In this document: positions 26,712-35,979 of the stretch, piece by piece | Layout: each line of letters opens with the position of its first letter | Numbering within the stretch: position 1 is the stretch's first letter | Assembly (NCBI RefSeq): GCF_003626975.1 | Contig: NZ_CP032616.1 | Location: 2,232,001 to 2,296,000, forward strand | DNA: 64,000 nucleotides | Origin: Pseudomonas sp. DY-1 | GTDB lineage: Bacteria; Pseudomonadota; Gammaproteobacteria; Pseudomonadales; Pseudomonadaceae | Reading direction: 5' to 3' | Made by a program: the position numbers and the translations under genes | Notes under the pieces: model-generated | Told to the model about the DNA's origin: nothing | What the model saw: only the letters and a program-made list of their open reading frames with translations | The model's database searches: none

Positions 26712-27107
26712 ATGCACCACGGCAGTTGCCTGTGCGGCGCAGTGAAATACGAGATCGACGCGCCCATCGAATCCGCCACCCATTGCCATTGCAGCCAATG
26801 CCGCAAGGGCCACGGTGCGGCCTTCGGCACCTACTTCACCGTGCACTGGAACAGCTTCCGCTGGGTGCAAGGCGAGGACATGGTTGGCGAGTTCCACTCC
26901 TCTCCCGGCGTGACCCGGACCTTCTGCCGGCAGTGTGGGTCGACCCTGCAGTGGTACAGCCAGAGCGCCAACCCCGACTGGGTTGGCGTCACGCTGGGCA
27001 CGCTGGATTCACCGCTGAGCCCCATCCCGCAGAAGCACATCTACTCGGAATCCAAGGCCGACTGGTACGCCATCGCCGACGGCCTGCCCCAGGAGCCCCG
27101 CTCCTGA
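26712..27107 (+). CDS. GFA-family (Mss4-fold) zinc protein
   Basis: A 131-residue protein of the family named for glutathione-dependent formaldehyde-activating enzyme. The zinc-binding cysteines are in order: Cys6 and Cys8 (GSCLCGAVKY), Cys25, Cys27 and Cys30 (CHCSQCRK), and Cys72 and Cys75 (FCRQCGS). Most members have no proven reaction, so a formaldehyde role should not be assumed. It lies between the MoxR ATPase and its VWA partner, 31 bp before the latter, and looks cotranscribed with them. Confidence 0.9.
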   Translation: MHHGSCLCGAVKYEIDAPIESATHCHCSQCRKGHGAAFGTYFTVHWNSFRWVQGEDMVGEFHSSPGVTRTFCRQCGSTLQWYSQSANPDWVGVTLGTLDSPLSPIPQKHIYSESKADWYAIADGLPQEPRS

Positions 27108-27138
27108 GGCCCTACAGATAAACAACGAGGGTGCAGCC

Positions 27139-28317
27139 ATGCTGCTCAACCTGTTCAACGAAATGCGTGCAGCCAAGGTGCCGGTCTCGGTCCGCGAGCT
27201 GCTGGATCTGATCAACGCGTTGAAGCACAACGTGGTATTCGCCGACATGGACGAGTTCTACTTCCTCGCCCGCACGGTGCTGGTCAAGGACGAACGCCAT
27301 TTCGACAAGTTCGACCGAGCCTTCAGTGCCTACTTCAAAGGCCTGGAAAAGCTCGACGACTACCTCCAGGCGCTGATTCCCGAGGAATGGCTGCGCAAGG
27401 AGTTCGAACGCATGCTGACCGACGAGGAAAAGGCGCAAATCCAGACCCTGGGCGGCCTCGACAAGCTGATCGAAGAGTTCAAGAAGCGTCTGGAAGAGCA
27501 GAAGGAACGCCATGCCGGCGGCAACAAGTGGATCGGCACCGGCGGTACCAGCCCCTTTGGCTCCGGCGGCTTCAACCCCGAAGGCATTCGCGTGGGCGAT
27601 GCCGGCAAGCGCCAGGGCAAGGCCGTCAAAGTCTGGGATCAGCGTGAGTACAAGAACCTCGACGACCAAGTGGAACTCGGTACCCGCAACATCAAGGTCG
27701 CCCTTCGCCGCCTGCGCAAGTTCGCCCGCGAAGGTGCGGCAGAAGAACTGGACCTGGAAGGCACAATCGACCACACCGCGAAGGATGCCGGCCTGCTCAA
27801 CATCCAGATGCGCCCGGAACGCCGCAATACTGTGAAGCTGCTGCTCCTGCTGGATATCGGCGGCTCCATGGACGCCCACGTGAAGGTCTGCGAAGAACTG
27901 TTCTCCGCCTGCAAGACCGAGTTCAAGCACCTGGAGTACTTCTACTTCCACAACTTCATCTACGAGTCAGTGTGGAAAAACAACCTGCGTCGCACCTCCG
28001 AGCGCACCTCCACCCTCGACCTGCTGCACAAGTACGGTCCCGACTACAAAGTGGTTTTCGTCGGCGACGCCGCCATGGCCCCTTACGAAATCACCCAGGC
28101 CGGCGGCAGCGTCGAACATTGGAACGAAGAGCCGGGCTACGTCTGGATGAAACGCTTCATGGAGAAATACAAGAAGCTCATCTGGATCAACCCCTACCCC
28201 AAAGACACCTGGAACTACACCTCCTCCACCAACATCGTCCGCGAACTGATCAACGAGCAGATGTTCCCACTGACCCTGCAGGGGTTGGAGGACGGGATGA
28301 AGTTTCTGTCCAAATGA
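27139..28317 (+). CDS. VWA (CoxE-like) domain protein, MoxR partner
   Basis: A 392-residue protein without signal peptide or membrane segments. The first about 150 residues are alpha-helical (FFNEMRAAKVPVSVREL-like head), with a Gly-rich linker near residues 128-150 (GGNKWIGTGGTSPFGSGG); the VWA domain begins near 230. The MIDAS motif reads LLDIGGSMDAH, with Gly where the canonical D-x-S-x-S has its first Ser. The late stretch WINPYPKDTWNYTSSTNIVRE is characteristic of this subgroup. It forms a MoxR-VWA chaperone-like pair; the client is unknown. A terminator follows. Confidence 0.9.
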   Translation: MLLNLFNEMRAAKVPVSVRELLDLINALKHNVVFADMDEFYFLARTVLVKDERHFDKFDRAFSAYFKGLEKLDDYLQALIPEEWLRKEFERMLTDEEKAQIQTLGGLDKLIEEFKKRLEEQKERHAGGNKWIGTGGTSPFGSGGFNPEGIRVGDAGKRQGKAVKVWDQREYKNLDDQVELGTRNIKVALRRLRKFAREGAAEELDLEGTIDHTAKDAGLLNIQMRPERRNTVKLLLLLDIGGSMDAHVKVCEELFSACKTEFKHLEYFYFHNFIYESVWKNNLRRTSERTSTLDLLHKYGPDYKVVFVGDAAMAPYEITQAGGSVEHWNEEPGYVWMKRFMEKYKKLIWINPYPKDTWNYTSSTNIVRELINEQMFPLTLQGLEDGMKFLSK

Positions 28318-28319
28318 GC

Positions 28320-28341
28320 AACGGGCCCTGCGGGGCCCGTT
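28320..28341 (+). terminator. Terminator-like hairpin after the VWA gene
   Basis: Perfect 9-bp stem AACGGGCCC and GGGCCCGTT with a 4-base loop, immediately after the VWA stop. The following T tract is poor (CTGCTTTGTTG), so termination may be partial. Confidence 0.6.
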
Positions 28342-28398
28342 CTGCTTTGTTGCCAAAGCCGCTAGGCTTGGCGCGTATTCCTTCGAAACGAGTCGATC

Positions 28399-28893
28399 AT
28401 GCAAGACATCTCCCTGCAGGACACCGCCGCGCCGGACGGCGTCTGCTATGGCTGCGGCGGTCGCAATCATCATGGACTGCAAATCAAGAGCCACTGGCAC
28501 GAGGACGGCGTACACGTCGTGGCCGAACACATGCCGGATGCCAAGTACTGTGGCTGGCCGGACCTGGTGTATGGCGGGCTGATCGCCATGTTGGTGGACT
28601 GCCACTCCAACTGGACCGCCATGGCCTACCACTACCGCGCCGAGGGCCGCGAGCCCGGTAGCCTGCCGCGCATCGAGTGCGTCACCGGCAATCTCGGCAT
28701 CAAGTTCATCAAGCCGACGCCCATGGGCGTGCCGCTGCTGCTGCGCGCCCGGCTGGAGGGCGAAGCGGGCCGCAAGACCCGGGTGATCTGCGAGGTTTAT
28801 GCGGGAGAGTTGCTGACCGCCGTTGGCGATTCCGTATTCGTCCGGGTGGACACCGGTCAACTGGCTGCCTCGGCCCATAGTCGCGAGTCTTGA
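28399..28893 (+). CDS. PaaI-type hotdog-fold thioesterase
   Basis: A 164-residue protein of the hotdog-fold acyl-CoA thioesterase superfamily. A Cys/Gly-rich head CYGCGGRNHHGLQIKS precedes the fold; the central helix motif is YGGLIAMLVDCHSNWTA, where the Asp is expected in catalysis, and later strands include GNLGIKFIKPTPMG. The 'CxxCG..N..GL' head is typical of the subgroup. Acyl substrate unknown. The 80-bp gap after the VWA gene holds a terminator, so it may have its own promoter. Confidence 0.85.
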   Translation: MQDISLQDTAAPDGVCYGCGGRNHHGLQIKSHWHEDGVHVVAEHMPDAKYCGWPDLVYGGLIAMLVDCHSNWTAMAYHYRAEGREPGSLPRIECVTGNLGIKFIKPTPMGVPLLLRARLEGEAGRKTRVICEVYAGELLTAVGDSVFVRVDTGQLAASAHSRES

Positions 28894-28938
28894 GCAACGC
28901 GGGAGCCCAGCGGAGTCAGCCAAAGGCGTCGCCCCGGC

Positions 28939-29964
28939 TCAGCCATTGCGCAGCGGAGATCGCTGCGGGCGCTTCGCCCTCGCGAGCCTGCGCGCGGTAT
29001 CCACGAATGGAGTAACGATCAGGCTGTAGATCGTCAGGTAGCGGTCGTGGTCCTTTTCCAGGGTGCCGAAGCGAAGATCCTCAGGCCTGGAGGTGGTGAC
29101 GTAGAGCGTGCCGAACATCCAGTCCCAGATCGACAGGTTGGTGCCGAAATTCTTGTTGAAATGCCGGGGCGCGTCGCTGTGGTGGATCTGGTGCTGGGCC
29201 GGGCTGTTCAGCACATGCTCGACCACGGGACCGAACGACAGCCAGACGTGGCTGTGACGCAGATTCGCCGCCAAGGCATTGCAGATGAACACCAGGTAGG
29301 TGACGCCAAACAAGGTGTAGCGGCTGATCTCGCCGCCGCAGGTGTACCAGAAGGCGCCAATGTAGACGCCCAGGACCACGCCGGTGGCCACTTTCTCGAC
29401 AATCTTCTCAACGAAGTGGACGCGGCTCGCCGTCGCCGGCACCAGCACGGGCGCCGAGTGGTGAACCTTGTGGAAGGCCCAGAGCCAACGGGAATGAAAG
29501 GCCCGGTGAGCCCAGTAGTGCACGAAATCCTTCACCAGGAATACGCCCAGCCCGAATAGCAGGGAAAGCCCAAGGTTCTCGCCCAGTTGCGGGCGCGCCC
29601 CCCAGAGGTTGGTAAAGAAGGCGACGTAGTCTCCAGAACGGAGTATGAGCGGGTCGACCAGCCCGACTATGGGTAGGACCACGGCGACCTTGAGGATGCC
29701 GCGGACGAAGTAGTAGCGGTAGTCGAGCAGCGCCGAGCGGTGGAAGTACACCTGGCGACCGCCGATGAACTGCCAGAAGGAGTTCGCCTTGGTAAGGCCA
29801 CGGTGCTTCCTGAAGCGGAACAGCGCATAGGCGATGCAGTACGAAATGCCGAGGAACAGCACGCCGAAGCGGCCATTCAGGTCGAAGATGCCGGCGAATT
29901 GCTGGACGACCGGGTCGATCACCCATTCGGCCAGACGGTCATAGGCATGCGAGAGAGCATCCAT
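28939..29964 (-). CDS. Sterol desaturase / fatty acid hydroxylase superfamily membrane enzyme
   Basis: A 341-residue integral membrane di-iron protein. Four hydrophobic segments occur before and between the three histidine clusters of the superfamily: HYWAHRAFHSRWLWAFHKVHH, the later NLRHSHVWL, and HQIHHSDAPRHFNKNFG. The pattern HxxxH, HxxHH, HxxHH that binds the di-iron centre is intact. Bacterial relatives hydroxylate or desaturate lipids; the substrate cannot be named. It is encoded alone, with a 283-bp gap before the next gene on this strand. Confidence 0.9.
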   Translation of the reverse strand: MDALSHAYDRLAEWVIDPVVQQFAGIFDLNGRFGVLFLGISYCIAYALFRFRKHRGLTKANSFWQFIGGRQVYFHRSALLDYRYYFVRGILKVAVVLPIVGLVDPLILRSGDYVAFFTNLWGARPQLGENLGLSLLFGLGVFLVKDFVHYWAHRAFHSRWLWAFHKVHHSAPVLVPATASRVHFVEKIVEKVATGVVLGVYIGAFWYTCGGEISRYTLFGVTYLVFICNALAANLRHSHVWLSFGPVVEHVLNSPAQHQIHHSDAPRHFNKNFGTNLSIWDWMFGTLYVTTSRPEDLRFGTLEKDHDRYLTIYSLIVTPFVDTARRLARAKRPQRSPLRNG

Positions 29965-30107
29965 GAAAGGCTGGCCTCAATCTAAAGGACGGGCATATTA
30001 AATCAAATTGGGAATCATCTACGAATTCGCCTTGTTCGCATTGCGTACAGGCGACCACCGGCATTAGTCAGCCGATGCAGCGTTGACCTTTGCTTGTCGG
30101 ACGGGAC

Positions 30108-30228
30108 AAGCCCGCAACCAGCAGCGCTACAGCGGGCCTCGAATGGTGGACGGGTGGTGCGCAGTCCACCCTACCGCTCCATGCTGGCAGCGGGAGCGAA
30201 CTCATTCGCGATTCAAATCGCTCCCATC
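30108..30228. repeat. Degenerate repeat cluster
   Basis: GGTGGACGGGTGGTGCGCAGTCCACC (about 30149-30174) is a hairpin-forming repeat of the family also seen near 5300, and CGGGAGCGAACTCATTCGCG with GATTCAAATCGCTCCC (30190-30226) is a degenerate type A REP pair. The rest of the gap 29965-30107 is comparatively AT-rich and shows no gene; it probably holds the sterol-desaturase promoter. Confidence 0.6.
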
Positions 30229-30247
30229 GTCCGAATGTGTGCAGGGC

Positions 30248-30772
30248 TCAGAGCCTGTGCCGCTGCTGCACGTTCCTGTTGCGGCCCACACCGGCTGCGG
30301 CACCGATAAGCAGCAGGATGCTTTCCACCACCCAGGCCAGCAGCACTCCAGAGCTGAGGCCCCAGGCAATGGCTTCGGGCTTGAGCAGGAGTTGGTAGCT
30401 GTAGACCGCGAGGGTTTCCTGACGCAGTTCGGGGTTTGCAGTGGCCAGGACATGCCAGGCGCGCTGGTACCATGGGCCTTGCAGAGCCTGCCATTCCCGT
30501 TGCATGAGGTCATTGCGAGCTACAAGGTGGGCGACGCTGTCGGCATCGCTGCGCATGACCTCGTCCGTGCTTGCGCGGTAATGCTCCACCAGGACGTTGA
30601 GGTCGCCCTGGAAAAAGCGCTGTGCGGTCTCGCGGAACCCCTTGAGCCCCTGTTCCGCCTCCAGTCGATGGGCGTCAACGCGCTTGGCGTAGTCATCGAT
30701 GAAACCTGGCACTTGTACGCCGATCAGCAGGCCGAGAGTGAAGAGGACCAGTCGCAGGTAGCTTCGCAACAT
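30248..30772 (-). CDS. DUF2937-family membrane protein
   Basis: A 174-residue protein with a transmembrane helix at each end (LRLVLFTLGLLIGVQVPGF and ILLLIGAAAGV) and a soluble helical middle (RVDAHRLEAEQGLKGFRET, LLARNDLMQREWQAL-like), the organisation of DUF2937. The start at 30772 (MLRSYLRL) is preferred to one 16 codons upstream, which would overlap the preceding gene. It follows the YafJ-type gene by 16 bp and is likely cotranscribed. No function is known for the family. Confidence 0.75.
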   Translation of the reverse strand: MLRSYLRLVLFTLGLLIGVQVPGFIDDYAKRVDAHRLEAEQGLKGFRETAQRFFQGDLNVLVEHYRASTDEVMRSDADSVAHLVARNDLMQREWQALQGPWYQRAWHVLATANPELRQETLAVYSYQLLLKPEAIAWGLSSGVLLAWVVESILLLIGAAAGVGRNRNVQQRHRL

Positions 30773-30788
30773 TCCCTGATTCTCCGCG

Positions 30789-31562
30789 TCAGGCCCGGCC
30801 CTGGGTGACGATCTCGCCACGGCGCCAGAGGATCCACTCGCCCGGCTGGTAGATGTTCCAGGTTTCGTTGTCGGTCAGGGGCTCGGTGGCGATCACCGTG
30901 ACCACGTCGTTGGGCGTGGTTTCGGCCTGGAAGTCCACGATCAGGTCGGCGTCCTTCAGGCGTGCCGGACCGAAGGGCGCTCGGCGGGTGATGTGGGCGA
31001 GCTTGGTGGAGCAGAAGCTGAACAGCCAGTCGCCGTCACTGAGCAGACAGTTGAATACGCCTTTCTGGCGATACTCGAAGCATGCCTGGATCAGCACCGG
31101 CAGGAGAATTTCCGCCATCACCGGCTCGGGGAAAGCACCGCGCACGCGGTTCAGAAGGTCGCAAAAGGCGGCTTCGCTATCGGTATCCCCCACTGCACAG
31201 TAAAAGCCCTTTGGCGGTTCGAAACCGGCCAATTGGCCGTTATGCGCAAAGCACCAGTTGCGCCCCCAGAGTTCACGCACGAAGGGATGGGTATTGGACA
31301 GACAGACCTTGCCAACGTTGGCCTGGCGGATGTGGCCGATCACCGTTTCGCTCTTGATCGGGTAGCGCTGCACCAGGCGCGCCACTTCGGACTCCACGCT
31401 CGCCGACGGGTCCTGGAACAGGCGCAGGCCTCGTCCTTCATAGAATCCGATGCCCCAGCCATCGCGGTGCGGGCCGGTGCCGCCGCCGCGCTGCATCAGG
31501 CCGGTGAAGCTGAAAACGATATCGGTGGGGACGTTGGCGCTCATGCCGAGCAATTCGCACAT
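30789..31562 (-). CDS. Class II glutamine amidotransferase, YafJ-type
   Basis: A 257-residue cytoplasmic protein of the N-terminal nucleophile class. The catalytic Cys2 is exposed after removal of Met1 ([14 protein letters not shown]). Other marks of the fold are [35 protein letters not shown] and [10 protein letters not shown]. It is about the size of the E. coli YafJ protein, whose acceptor reaction is undefined. Transcribed ahead of the DUF2937 gene. Confidence 0.9.
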   Translation of the reverse strand: MCELLGMSANVPTDIVFSFTGLMQRGGGTGPHRDGWGIGFYEGRGLRLFQDPSASVESEVARLVQRYPIKSETVIGHIRQANVGKVCLSNTHPFVRELWGRNWCFAHNGQLAGFEPPKGFYCAVGDTDSEAAFCDLLNRVRGAFPEPVMAEILLPVLIQACFEYRQKGVFNCLLSDGDWLFSFCSTKLAHITRRAPFGPARLKDADLIVDFQAETTPNDVVTVIATEPLTDNETWNIYQPGEWILWRRGEIVTQGRA

Positions 31563-31692
31563 GGTTCAGGACTCTGGCGTCAGGCGTTCTGGGGATTGGA
31601 AATACTTCCCGGGCCGGGAAGTCGATCAGAGCGCTCCAGGCCGGGGTGGCCCATGCTGAACGCCCTGTGGCCGAGTCGCAAGGTCCGGCAGG

Positions 31693-32172
31693 TCAGAGGC
31701 GGGGCTCGATGCGCAGTCGGCGGTCGCCATTCTGGTCGAGGCGGGTGTCCGCGTCAGGTCGGCTATCGCGCATCACCTCACGCAAGGTCGGCTCGTCAGC
31801 GGCCTGCTGGGCGGCTTCTCGCTCGGCGCGGCGCGCCTTGAGCTTGTTCTCGATGGGCCAGCGGATACCGGCGAATACCAGGTACAAGGCCAGGGCAATG
31901 ATGCTGTACATGGTCAGGTCGAGGGTCGCCTTCCAGGCGTTGTTGCCGACCTTGAAGACCACGTCGAGCGCAGTGATGGCCACAGCCGGGGCGAACAGGT
32001 CCTTGGCCGGGTCGACGATGGTCGGTGTCAGCAGCAACACCGCTACCAATAGGCGCAGCGGCTCGCGCAGCCAGCGCCACATCCAGCCGGTAAGGCGAAA
32101 CCAGACCAGCAGACAGCCGAGCGCGGCGACTCCGTAGGCGGCCCAGGCGAGCAGGTAGTCGTTTTCAGTCAT
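31693..32172 (-). CDS. Conserved inner-membrane protein of unknown function
   Basis: A 159-residue protein with three or four transmembrane helices (YLLAWAAYGVAALGCLLVWF, PLRLLVAVLLLTPTIV, TMYSIIALALYLVFAGI) followed by a charged cytoplasmic tail of about 50 residues rich in Arg, Glu and Asp. The start at 32172 (MTENDYLLAW) is chosen over one eight codons upstream. It is divergent from the oligopeptidase gene. I recognise the shape as a conserved pseudomonad protein but can assign no function. Confidence 0.75.
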   Translation of the reverse strand: MTENDYLLAWAAYGVAALGCLLVWFRLTGWMWRWLREPLRLLVAVLLLTPTIVDPAKDLFAPAVAITALDVVFKVGNNAWKATLDLTMYSIIALALYLVFAGIRWPIENKLKARRAEREAAQQAADEPTLREVMRDSRPDADTRLDQNGDRRLRIEPRL

Positions 32173-32273
32173 TGGCGTCCGTGGCAAGGCTGGCAAAAGG
32201 GCGCTTATGATAAACGCTTTTCGCGGTTCCGGCGCTCCTGCCGTCGCCGTACCGCCTGCCCTCGAGAGTGCCC

Positions 32274-34310
32274 ATGCCCCAAGCCCCCATCGCCCGTATC
32301 GAACCCGGTGACGACCCCTACCGCTGGCTGGAGGAACGCGACGCGCCCGACGTACTCGCCCACCTCGAAGCAGAGAACGCCTGGCTGGAAACCGAGCTGG
32401 CCGAACAGAAGGATCTGCGCGAAGCGCTGTTCCAGGAAATCAAGGGTCGCATCCGCGAGACCGACCTGTCGCTACCAGTGCCCTGGGGCCCCTGGCTCTA
32501 CTATCAGCGCACCACCGCTGGCGACGAGTACCCCCGTCACTACCGCTGTCCGCGTCCAGCGGACGGCTCGCTGATCCTGGACGAAGATGCCGAGGAATTG
32601 CTGCTGGACCCGAACCTGCTGGCGAACGGCGGGTTCCTTTCGCTCGGCGCCTTCAGCGTCAGCCCGGATCATTCGCGCCTGGCCTACAGCCTGGATACCA
32701 GCGGCGACGAAATCTACCAACTGTTCGTCAAGGACCTGGGTACGGGAGAAGTGACCGCCCTGCCCTTCGAGCAGTGCGACGGCAGCATGACCTGGGCCAA
32801 CGACAGCGCCACGCTGTTCTTCGGCGAACTGGACGAAACCCACCGACCGCATCGCCTGCACCGCCACCGCCTGGGTGAAGCCAGCGCCGAGCAGGTCTTC
32901 GAGGAGGGCGACGGGCGCTTCTTCCTGCACTGCTATCGCGCCAGCTCCGAGCGCCATTTGATCCTGCTGCTGAACAGCAAGACCACCAGCGAAACCTGGG
33001 TGCTGGATGCCGATACCCCGAACGGTGCCTGGACCTGCCTGGCACCCCGCGAAGAGGACCACGAGTACTACGCGGACCACGGCAAGCTGGACGGACAGTG
33101 GACCTGGCTGATCCGCAGCAACCAGACCGGCATCAACTTCGCCCTGTACAAGGCGTCGGAGGCCGCGCCCGCCCGCAGCCACTGGCAGGAACTGATCGCC
33201 CACGACGAAACACGCATGCTGGAAGGCGTCAGCCTGAATGCCGGTGGTTACACCCTCAGCCTGCGTGAAGGTGGCCTGCCATTGATCCAGGTGCACCCTG
33301 AAGGCGGCGCACCCTACCCACTACAACTGCCGGACGCCGCCTACAGCCTCTACGTACAGGACACACTGGAGTTCGACAGCCCGGTGATTCGTCTGCGTTA
33401 TGAGGCACTGAATCGCCCAGCCCAGGTCCGCCAGCTTGACCTGGCCAGTGGAGCGCAGGTGGTGCTCAAGGAAACCCCGGTAGAGGGTCCCTTCGATGCG
33501 GACGCCTACGTCAGCCAGCGTCTCTGGGCCACGGCGGCGGACGGCACACGCATTCCCATCAGCCTGGTTGCCCGCCGCGACAGCCTGGGCATGCCCGCCC
33601 CGCTCTACCTCTATGGCTACGGCGCCTACGGCGAAAGCCTCGATCCCTGGTTCTCCCATGCGCGCCTCAGCCTTCTGGAACGCGGCTTCGTCTTTGCCAT
33701 CGCCCATGTGCGCGGCGGAGGCGAACTGGGCGAGGCCTGGTACCGCGCCGGCAAGCTGGAGCACAAGGCCAATACCTTTGGCGACTTCATCGCCTGCGCT
33801 GAGCACCTGATCGCCGAGGGCTACACAACCCCGGCACAACTGGCGGTCAGCGGCGGCAGCGCTGGCGGCCTGCTGATCGGCGCCGTGCTCAACCTGCGCG
33901 CCGACCTGTTCGGCGCGGCCATCGCCGAAGTCCCCTTCGTCGACGTCCTCAACACCATGCAGAACCCCGATCTGCCGCTGACAGTGACCGAGTACGACGA
34001 ATGGGGCGACCCGAATGAGCCGGAGGTATACGCGCGCATCAAGAGCTACGCGCCCTACGAGAACGTTCGCGCCCAGGCGTATCCGGCGATGCTGGTGGTG
34101 GCTGGCTATAACGACAGCCGCGTGCAGTACTGGGAAGCGGCCAAGTGGGTCGCCCGCCTGCGCGCGTCTAAGACCGACGGCAACCCCCTGCTGCTCAAGA
34201 CCGACCTTGGTGCCGGACATGGCGGAATGAGCGGCCGCTACCAGGCGCTACGCGATGTTGCGCTGGAATATGCGTTCCTGCTGAAGGTGCTTGGCCTGCT
34301 CCCGCAGTAA
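32274..34310 (+). CDS. ptrB: Oligopeptidase B (S9 prolyl oligopeptidase family)
   Basis: A 678-residue cytoplasmic serine peptidase that cuts peptides after Lys or Arg. An N-terminal beta-propeller (YRWLEERDAPDVLAHLEAEN; LDTSGDEIYQLFVKDL) gates an alpha/beta-hydrolase domain. The nucleophile is Ser529 in AVSGGSAGGLL; the Asp is expected in VVAGYNDSRVQYWE, and the His in DLGAGHGGMSGRY. Start: an ATG at 32274 is preferred to an in-frame GTG two codons earlier. Length fits the family. It is convergent with the next small gene, whose stop lies at the very next base. Confidence 0.93.
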   Translation: MPQAPIARIEPGDDPYRWLEERDAPDVLAHLEAENAWLETELAEQKDLREALFQEIKGRIRETDLSLPVPWGPWLYYQRTTAGDEYPRHYRCPRPADGSLILDEDAEELLLDPNLLANGGFLSLGAFSVSPDHSRLAYSLDTSGDEIYQLFVKDLGTGEVTALPFEQCDGSMTWANDSATLFFGELDETHRPHRLHRHRLGEASAEQVFEEGDGRFFLHCYRASSERHLILLLNSKTTSETWVLDADTPNGAWTCLAPREEDHEYYADHGKLDGQWTWLIRSNQTGINFALYKASEAAPARSHWQELIAHDETRMLEGVSLNAGGYTLSLREGGLPLIQVHPEGGAPYPLQLPDAAYSLYVQDTLEFDSPVIRLRYEALNRPAQVRQLDLASGAQVVLKETPVEGPFDADAYVSQRLWATAADGTRIPISLVARRDSLGMPAPLYLYGYGAYGESLDPWFSHARLSLLERGFVFAIAHVRGGGELGEAWYRAGKLEHKANTFGDFIACAEHLIAEGYTTPAQLAVSGGSAGGLLIGAVLNLRADLFGAAIAEVPFVDVLNTMQNPDLPLTVTEYDEWGDPNEPEVYARIKSYAPYENVRAQAYPAMLVVAGYNDSRVQYWEAAKWVARLRASKTDGNPLLLKTDLGAGHGGMSGRYQALRDVALEYAFLLKVLGLLPQ

Positions 34311-34637
34311 TCAGGGATTACCTGTGCCGGTGCCCAGTCCCCTGGAGTTGCGTTCCAGTTGCTGCTCCAGCACCGGGATCGACTGATCGCGCTGTTCCAT
34401 GGATTCGCGCAGGCGCTGTTCCTGGTCCGGCCGCTTCATCATCTGCGGGCTGCCACTCTGCGGCGCGGGGCTGGTAACCGCGCGCGGCACCACCTGGGGA
34501 TAAGGCTGCGGACTGACGGTACCGGGCGCCCCTGCCGGCGCCTGCAGCGGCGCCCGCAGCAGAGGTGGGTTCTGTGCCGTTGCCGCACCGGTCATCAGGG
34601 CCAGCGCCAGCATTAGTGGAACTCGGGAACGGATCAT
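34311..34637 (-). CDS. Small proline-rich exported hypothetical protein
   Basis: A 108-residue protein with signal peptide (MIRSRVPLMLALALMTGAATA). The mature part is rich in Pro, Gln and Ala (LLRAPLQAPAGAPGTVSPQP) and ends in a charged, possibly helical segment (EQRLRESMEQRDQSIPVLEQ). No domain is recognised. It is probably periplasmic. Its stop codon is directly abutted to that of oligopeptidase B. Confidence 0.6.
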   Translation of the reverse strand: MIRSRVPLMLALALMTGAATAQNPPLLRAPLQAPAGAPGTVSPQPYPQVVPRAVTSPAPQSGSPQMMKRPDQEQRLRESMEQRDQSIPVLEQQLERNSRGLGTGTGNP

Positions 34638-34771
34638 CGTGCCGGCCTCCTGCTCATCACCCTGATCAGTCTAATCCCCGCACGCCGGGGTGTTCCCCCA
34701 TGCGACGGGCTGTCGGCGATCGACCGCGCCCGGAACTAGACTTTTCTCAGATGCAGGCACCGGAGCTGGCG

Positions 34772-35137
34772 ATGAGTACGCCCCCCTCAGCAAACAAGCT
34801 GGACAAGCTGCTCGCCGACGAGCGCAAACGGCGCGAACACAGCTATCGCGAGCAGGCACTGAAGCTGTTCCCCTGGGTATGCGGCCGCTGCGGTCGCGAG
34901 TTCAGTGGCAAGCGCCTCTCCGAACTAACGGTGCATCACCGCGATCACAACCATGACAACAACCCGCCCGATGGTTCGAACTGGGAGCTGCTCTGTCTCT
35001 ACTGCCATGACAACGAGCACGCCCGCTACACCGACCAGCAGTGGCAAAACGATGAGAAACCCGGTGCGCGGCAAGGGCCGCGTGCCACCTACAAGGCATT
35101 CGCCGACATTGGCGACCTGTTGAAGCGCGAGGAATAG
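34772..35137 (+). CDS. yajD: YajD-type HNH nuclease
   Basis: A 121-residue protein with an HNH fold. Two CxxC knuckles (WVCGRCGREF and LCLYCHDNEH) frame the core TVHHRDHNHDNNPPDGSNWE, where the HH and the Asn-His pair carry the metal-dependent nuclease signature. The open frame runs 69 codons further upstream, but 34772 gives the typical length of YajD. The role of YajD is not established. The next gene starts 41 bp later. Confidence 0.88.
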   Translation: MSTPPSANKLDKLLADERKRREHSYREQALKLFPWVCGRCGREFSGKRLSELTVHHRDHNHDNNPPDGSNWELLCLYCHDNEHARYTDQQWQNDEKPGARQGPRATYKAFADIGDLLKREE

Positions 35138-35178
35138 CCCGCTGGGCCGTTCGTAACCGAGTCCACAAGGAGATCACG

Positions 35179-35874
35179 ATGAAGATCCTGATGGTACTGA
35201 CCTCCCACGACCAGTTGGGCAATACCGGCAAGAAGACCGGATTCTGGCTGGAGGAGTTCGCCGCGCCCTACTTCGCATTTCGCGACGCGGGCGCCGAGGT
35301 GGTACTGGCCTCGCCCAGGGGCGGGCAGCCACCACTGGACCCGAAGAGCGACGACCCGGAGGCGCAGACTGAAGCGACCCATCGCTTCCGCGAGGATGAC
35401 GAAGCGCGCCGTGCGCTGGCCAATACCCACATGCTTGCCGGGCTGGCGCCGGCTGACTACGACGCCCTCTTCTATCCTGGCGGCCATGGCCCGATGTGGG
35501 ACCTGGTGGACGACCTCCATTCCATCGTGCTGGTCGAAAGCTTCTACGCCGCCGGCAAGCCGGTGGGTGCCGTGTGCCACGCGCCGGCCGTACTGCTGAA
35601 TGCCAAGGCACCGGACGGCGCGCCGCTGGTACAGGGCAACGCGGTAACCGGCTTCGCAAACTCCGAGGAAACCGCCGTTGGCCTGGCCGAGGTAGTGCCC
35701 TTCCTGTTGGAGGACGCGCTGAAGGAGAAAGGCGGCCATTACTCCAAGGTGGCGGATTGGCAGCCCCATGTGGTCACCGACGGAAACCTGATCACCGGGC
35801 AGAACCCGGCATCGTCCGAGGCGACGGCGGCCGCCATTCTGGAACTATTGAGCGGTCGACGGGGGGAGATATAG
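35179..35874 (+). CDS. DJ-1/PfpI-family type 1 glutamine amidotransferase-like protein
   Basis: A 231-residue protein of the DJ-1/PfpI superfamily, close in layout to the Hsp31/YhbO-like stress proteins. The nucleophile elbow is GAVCHAPAVLL with Cys133 followed by His134; an acidic residue at 25 or 26 (GFWLEEF) completes the site, and the FYPGGHGPMWDL loop is typical. Members act as chaperones, deglycases or glyoxalase III; which applies here is unknown. A REP pair follows 22 bp after the stop. Confidence 0.88.
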   Translation: MKILMVLTSHDQLGNTGKKTGFWLEEFAAPYFAFRDAGAEVVLASPRGGQPPLDPKSDDPEAQTEATHRFREDDEARRALANTHMLAGLAPADYDALFYPGGHGPMWDLVDDLHSIVLVESFYAAGKPVGAVCHAPAVLLNAKAPDGAPLVQGNAVTGFANSEETAVGLAEVVPFLLEDALKEKGGHYSKVADWQPHVVTDGNLITGQNPASSEATAAAILELLSGRRGEI

Positions 35875-35895
35875 GCATCCCGCGAGGGGGCGCTT

Positions 35896-35964
35896 GTGGG
35901 AGCGAATTCATTCGCGATACAGGCTGCGCCAAGCACGGCCATTCGCGAATGAATTCGCTCCCAC
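35896..35964. repeat. Paired REP element, type A
   Basis: GTGGGAGCGAATTCATTCGC and GCGAATGAATTCGCTCCCAC lie 28 bp apart in inverted orientation with perfectly matching arms; a compact REPIN-like element between convergent genes. Confidence 0.9.
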
Positions 35965-35979
35965 GATGTAAAGCAACAA

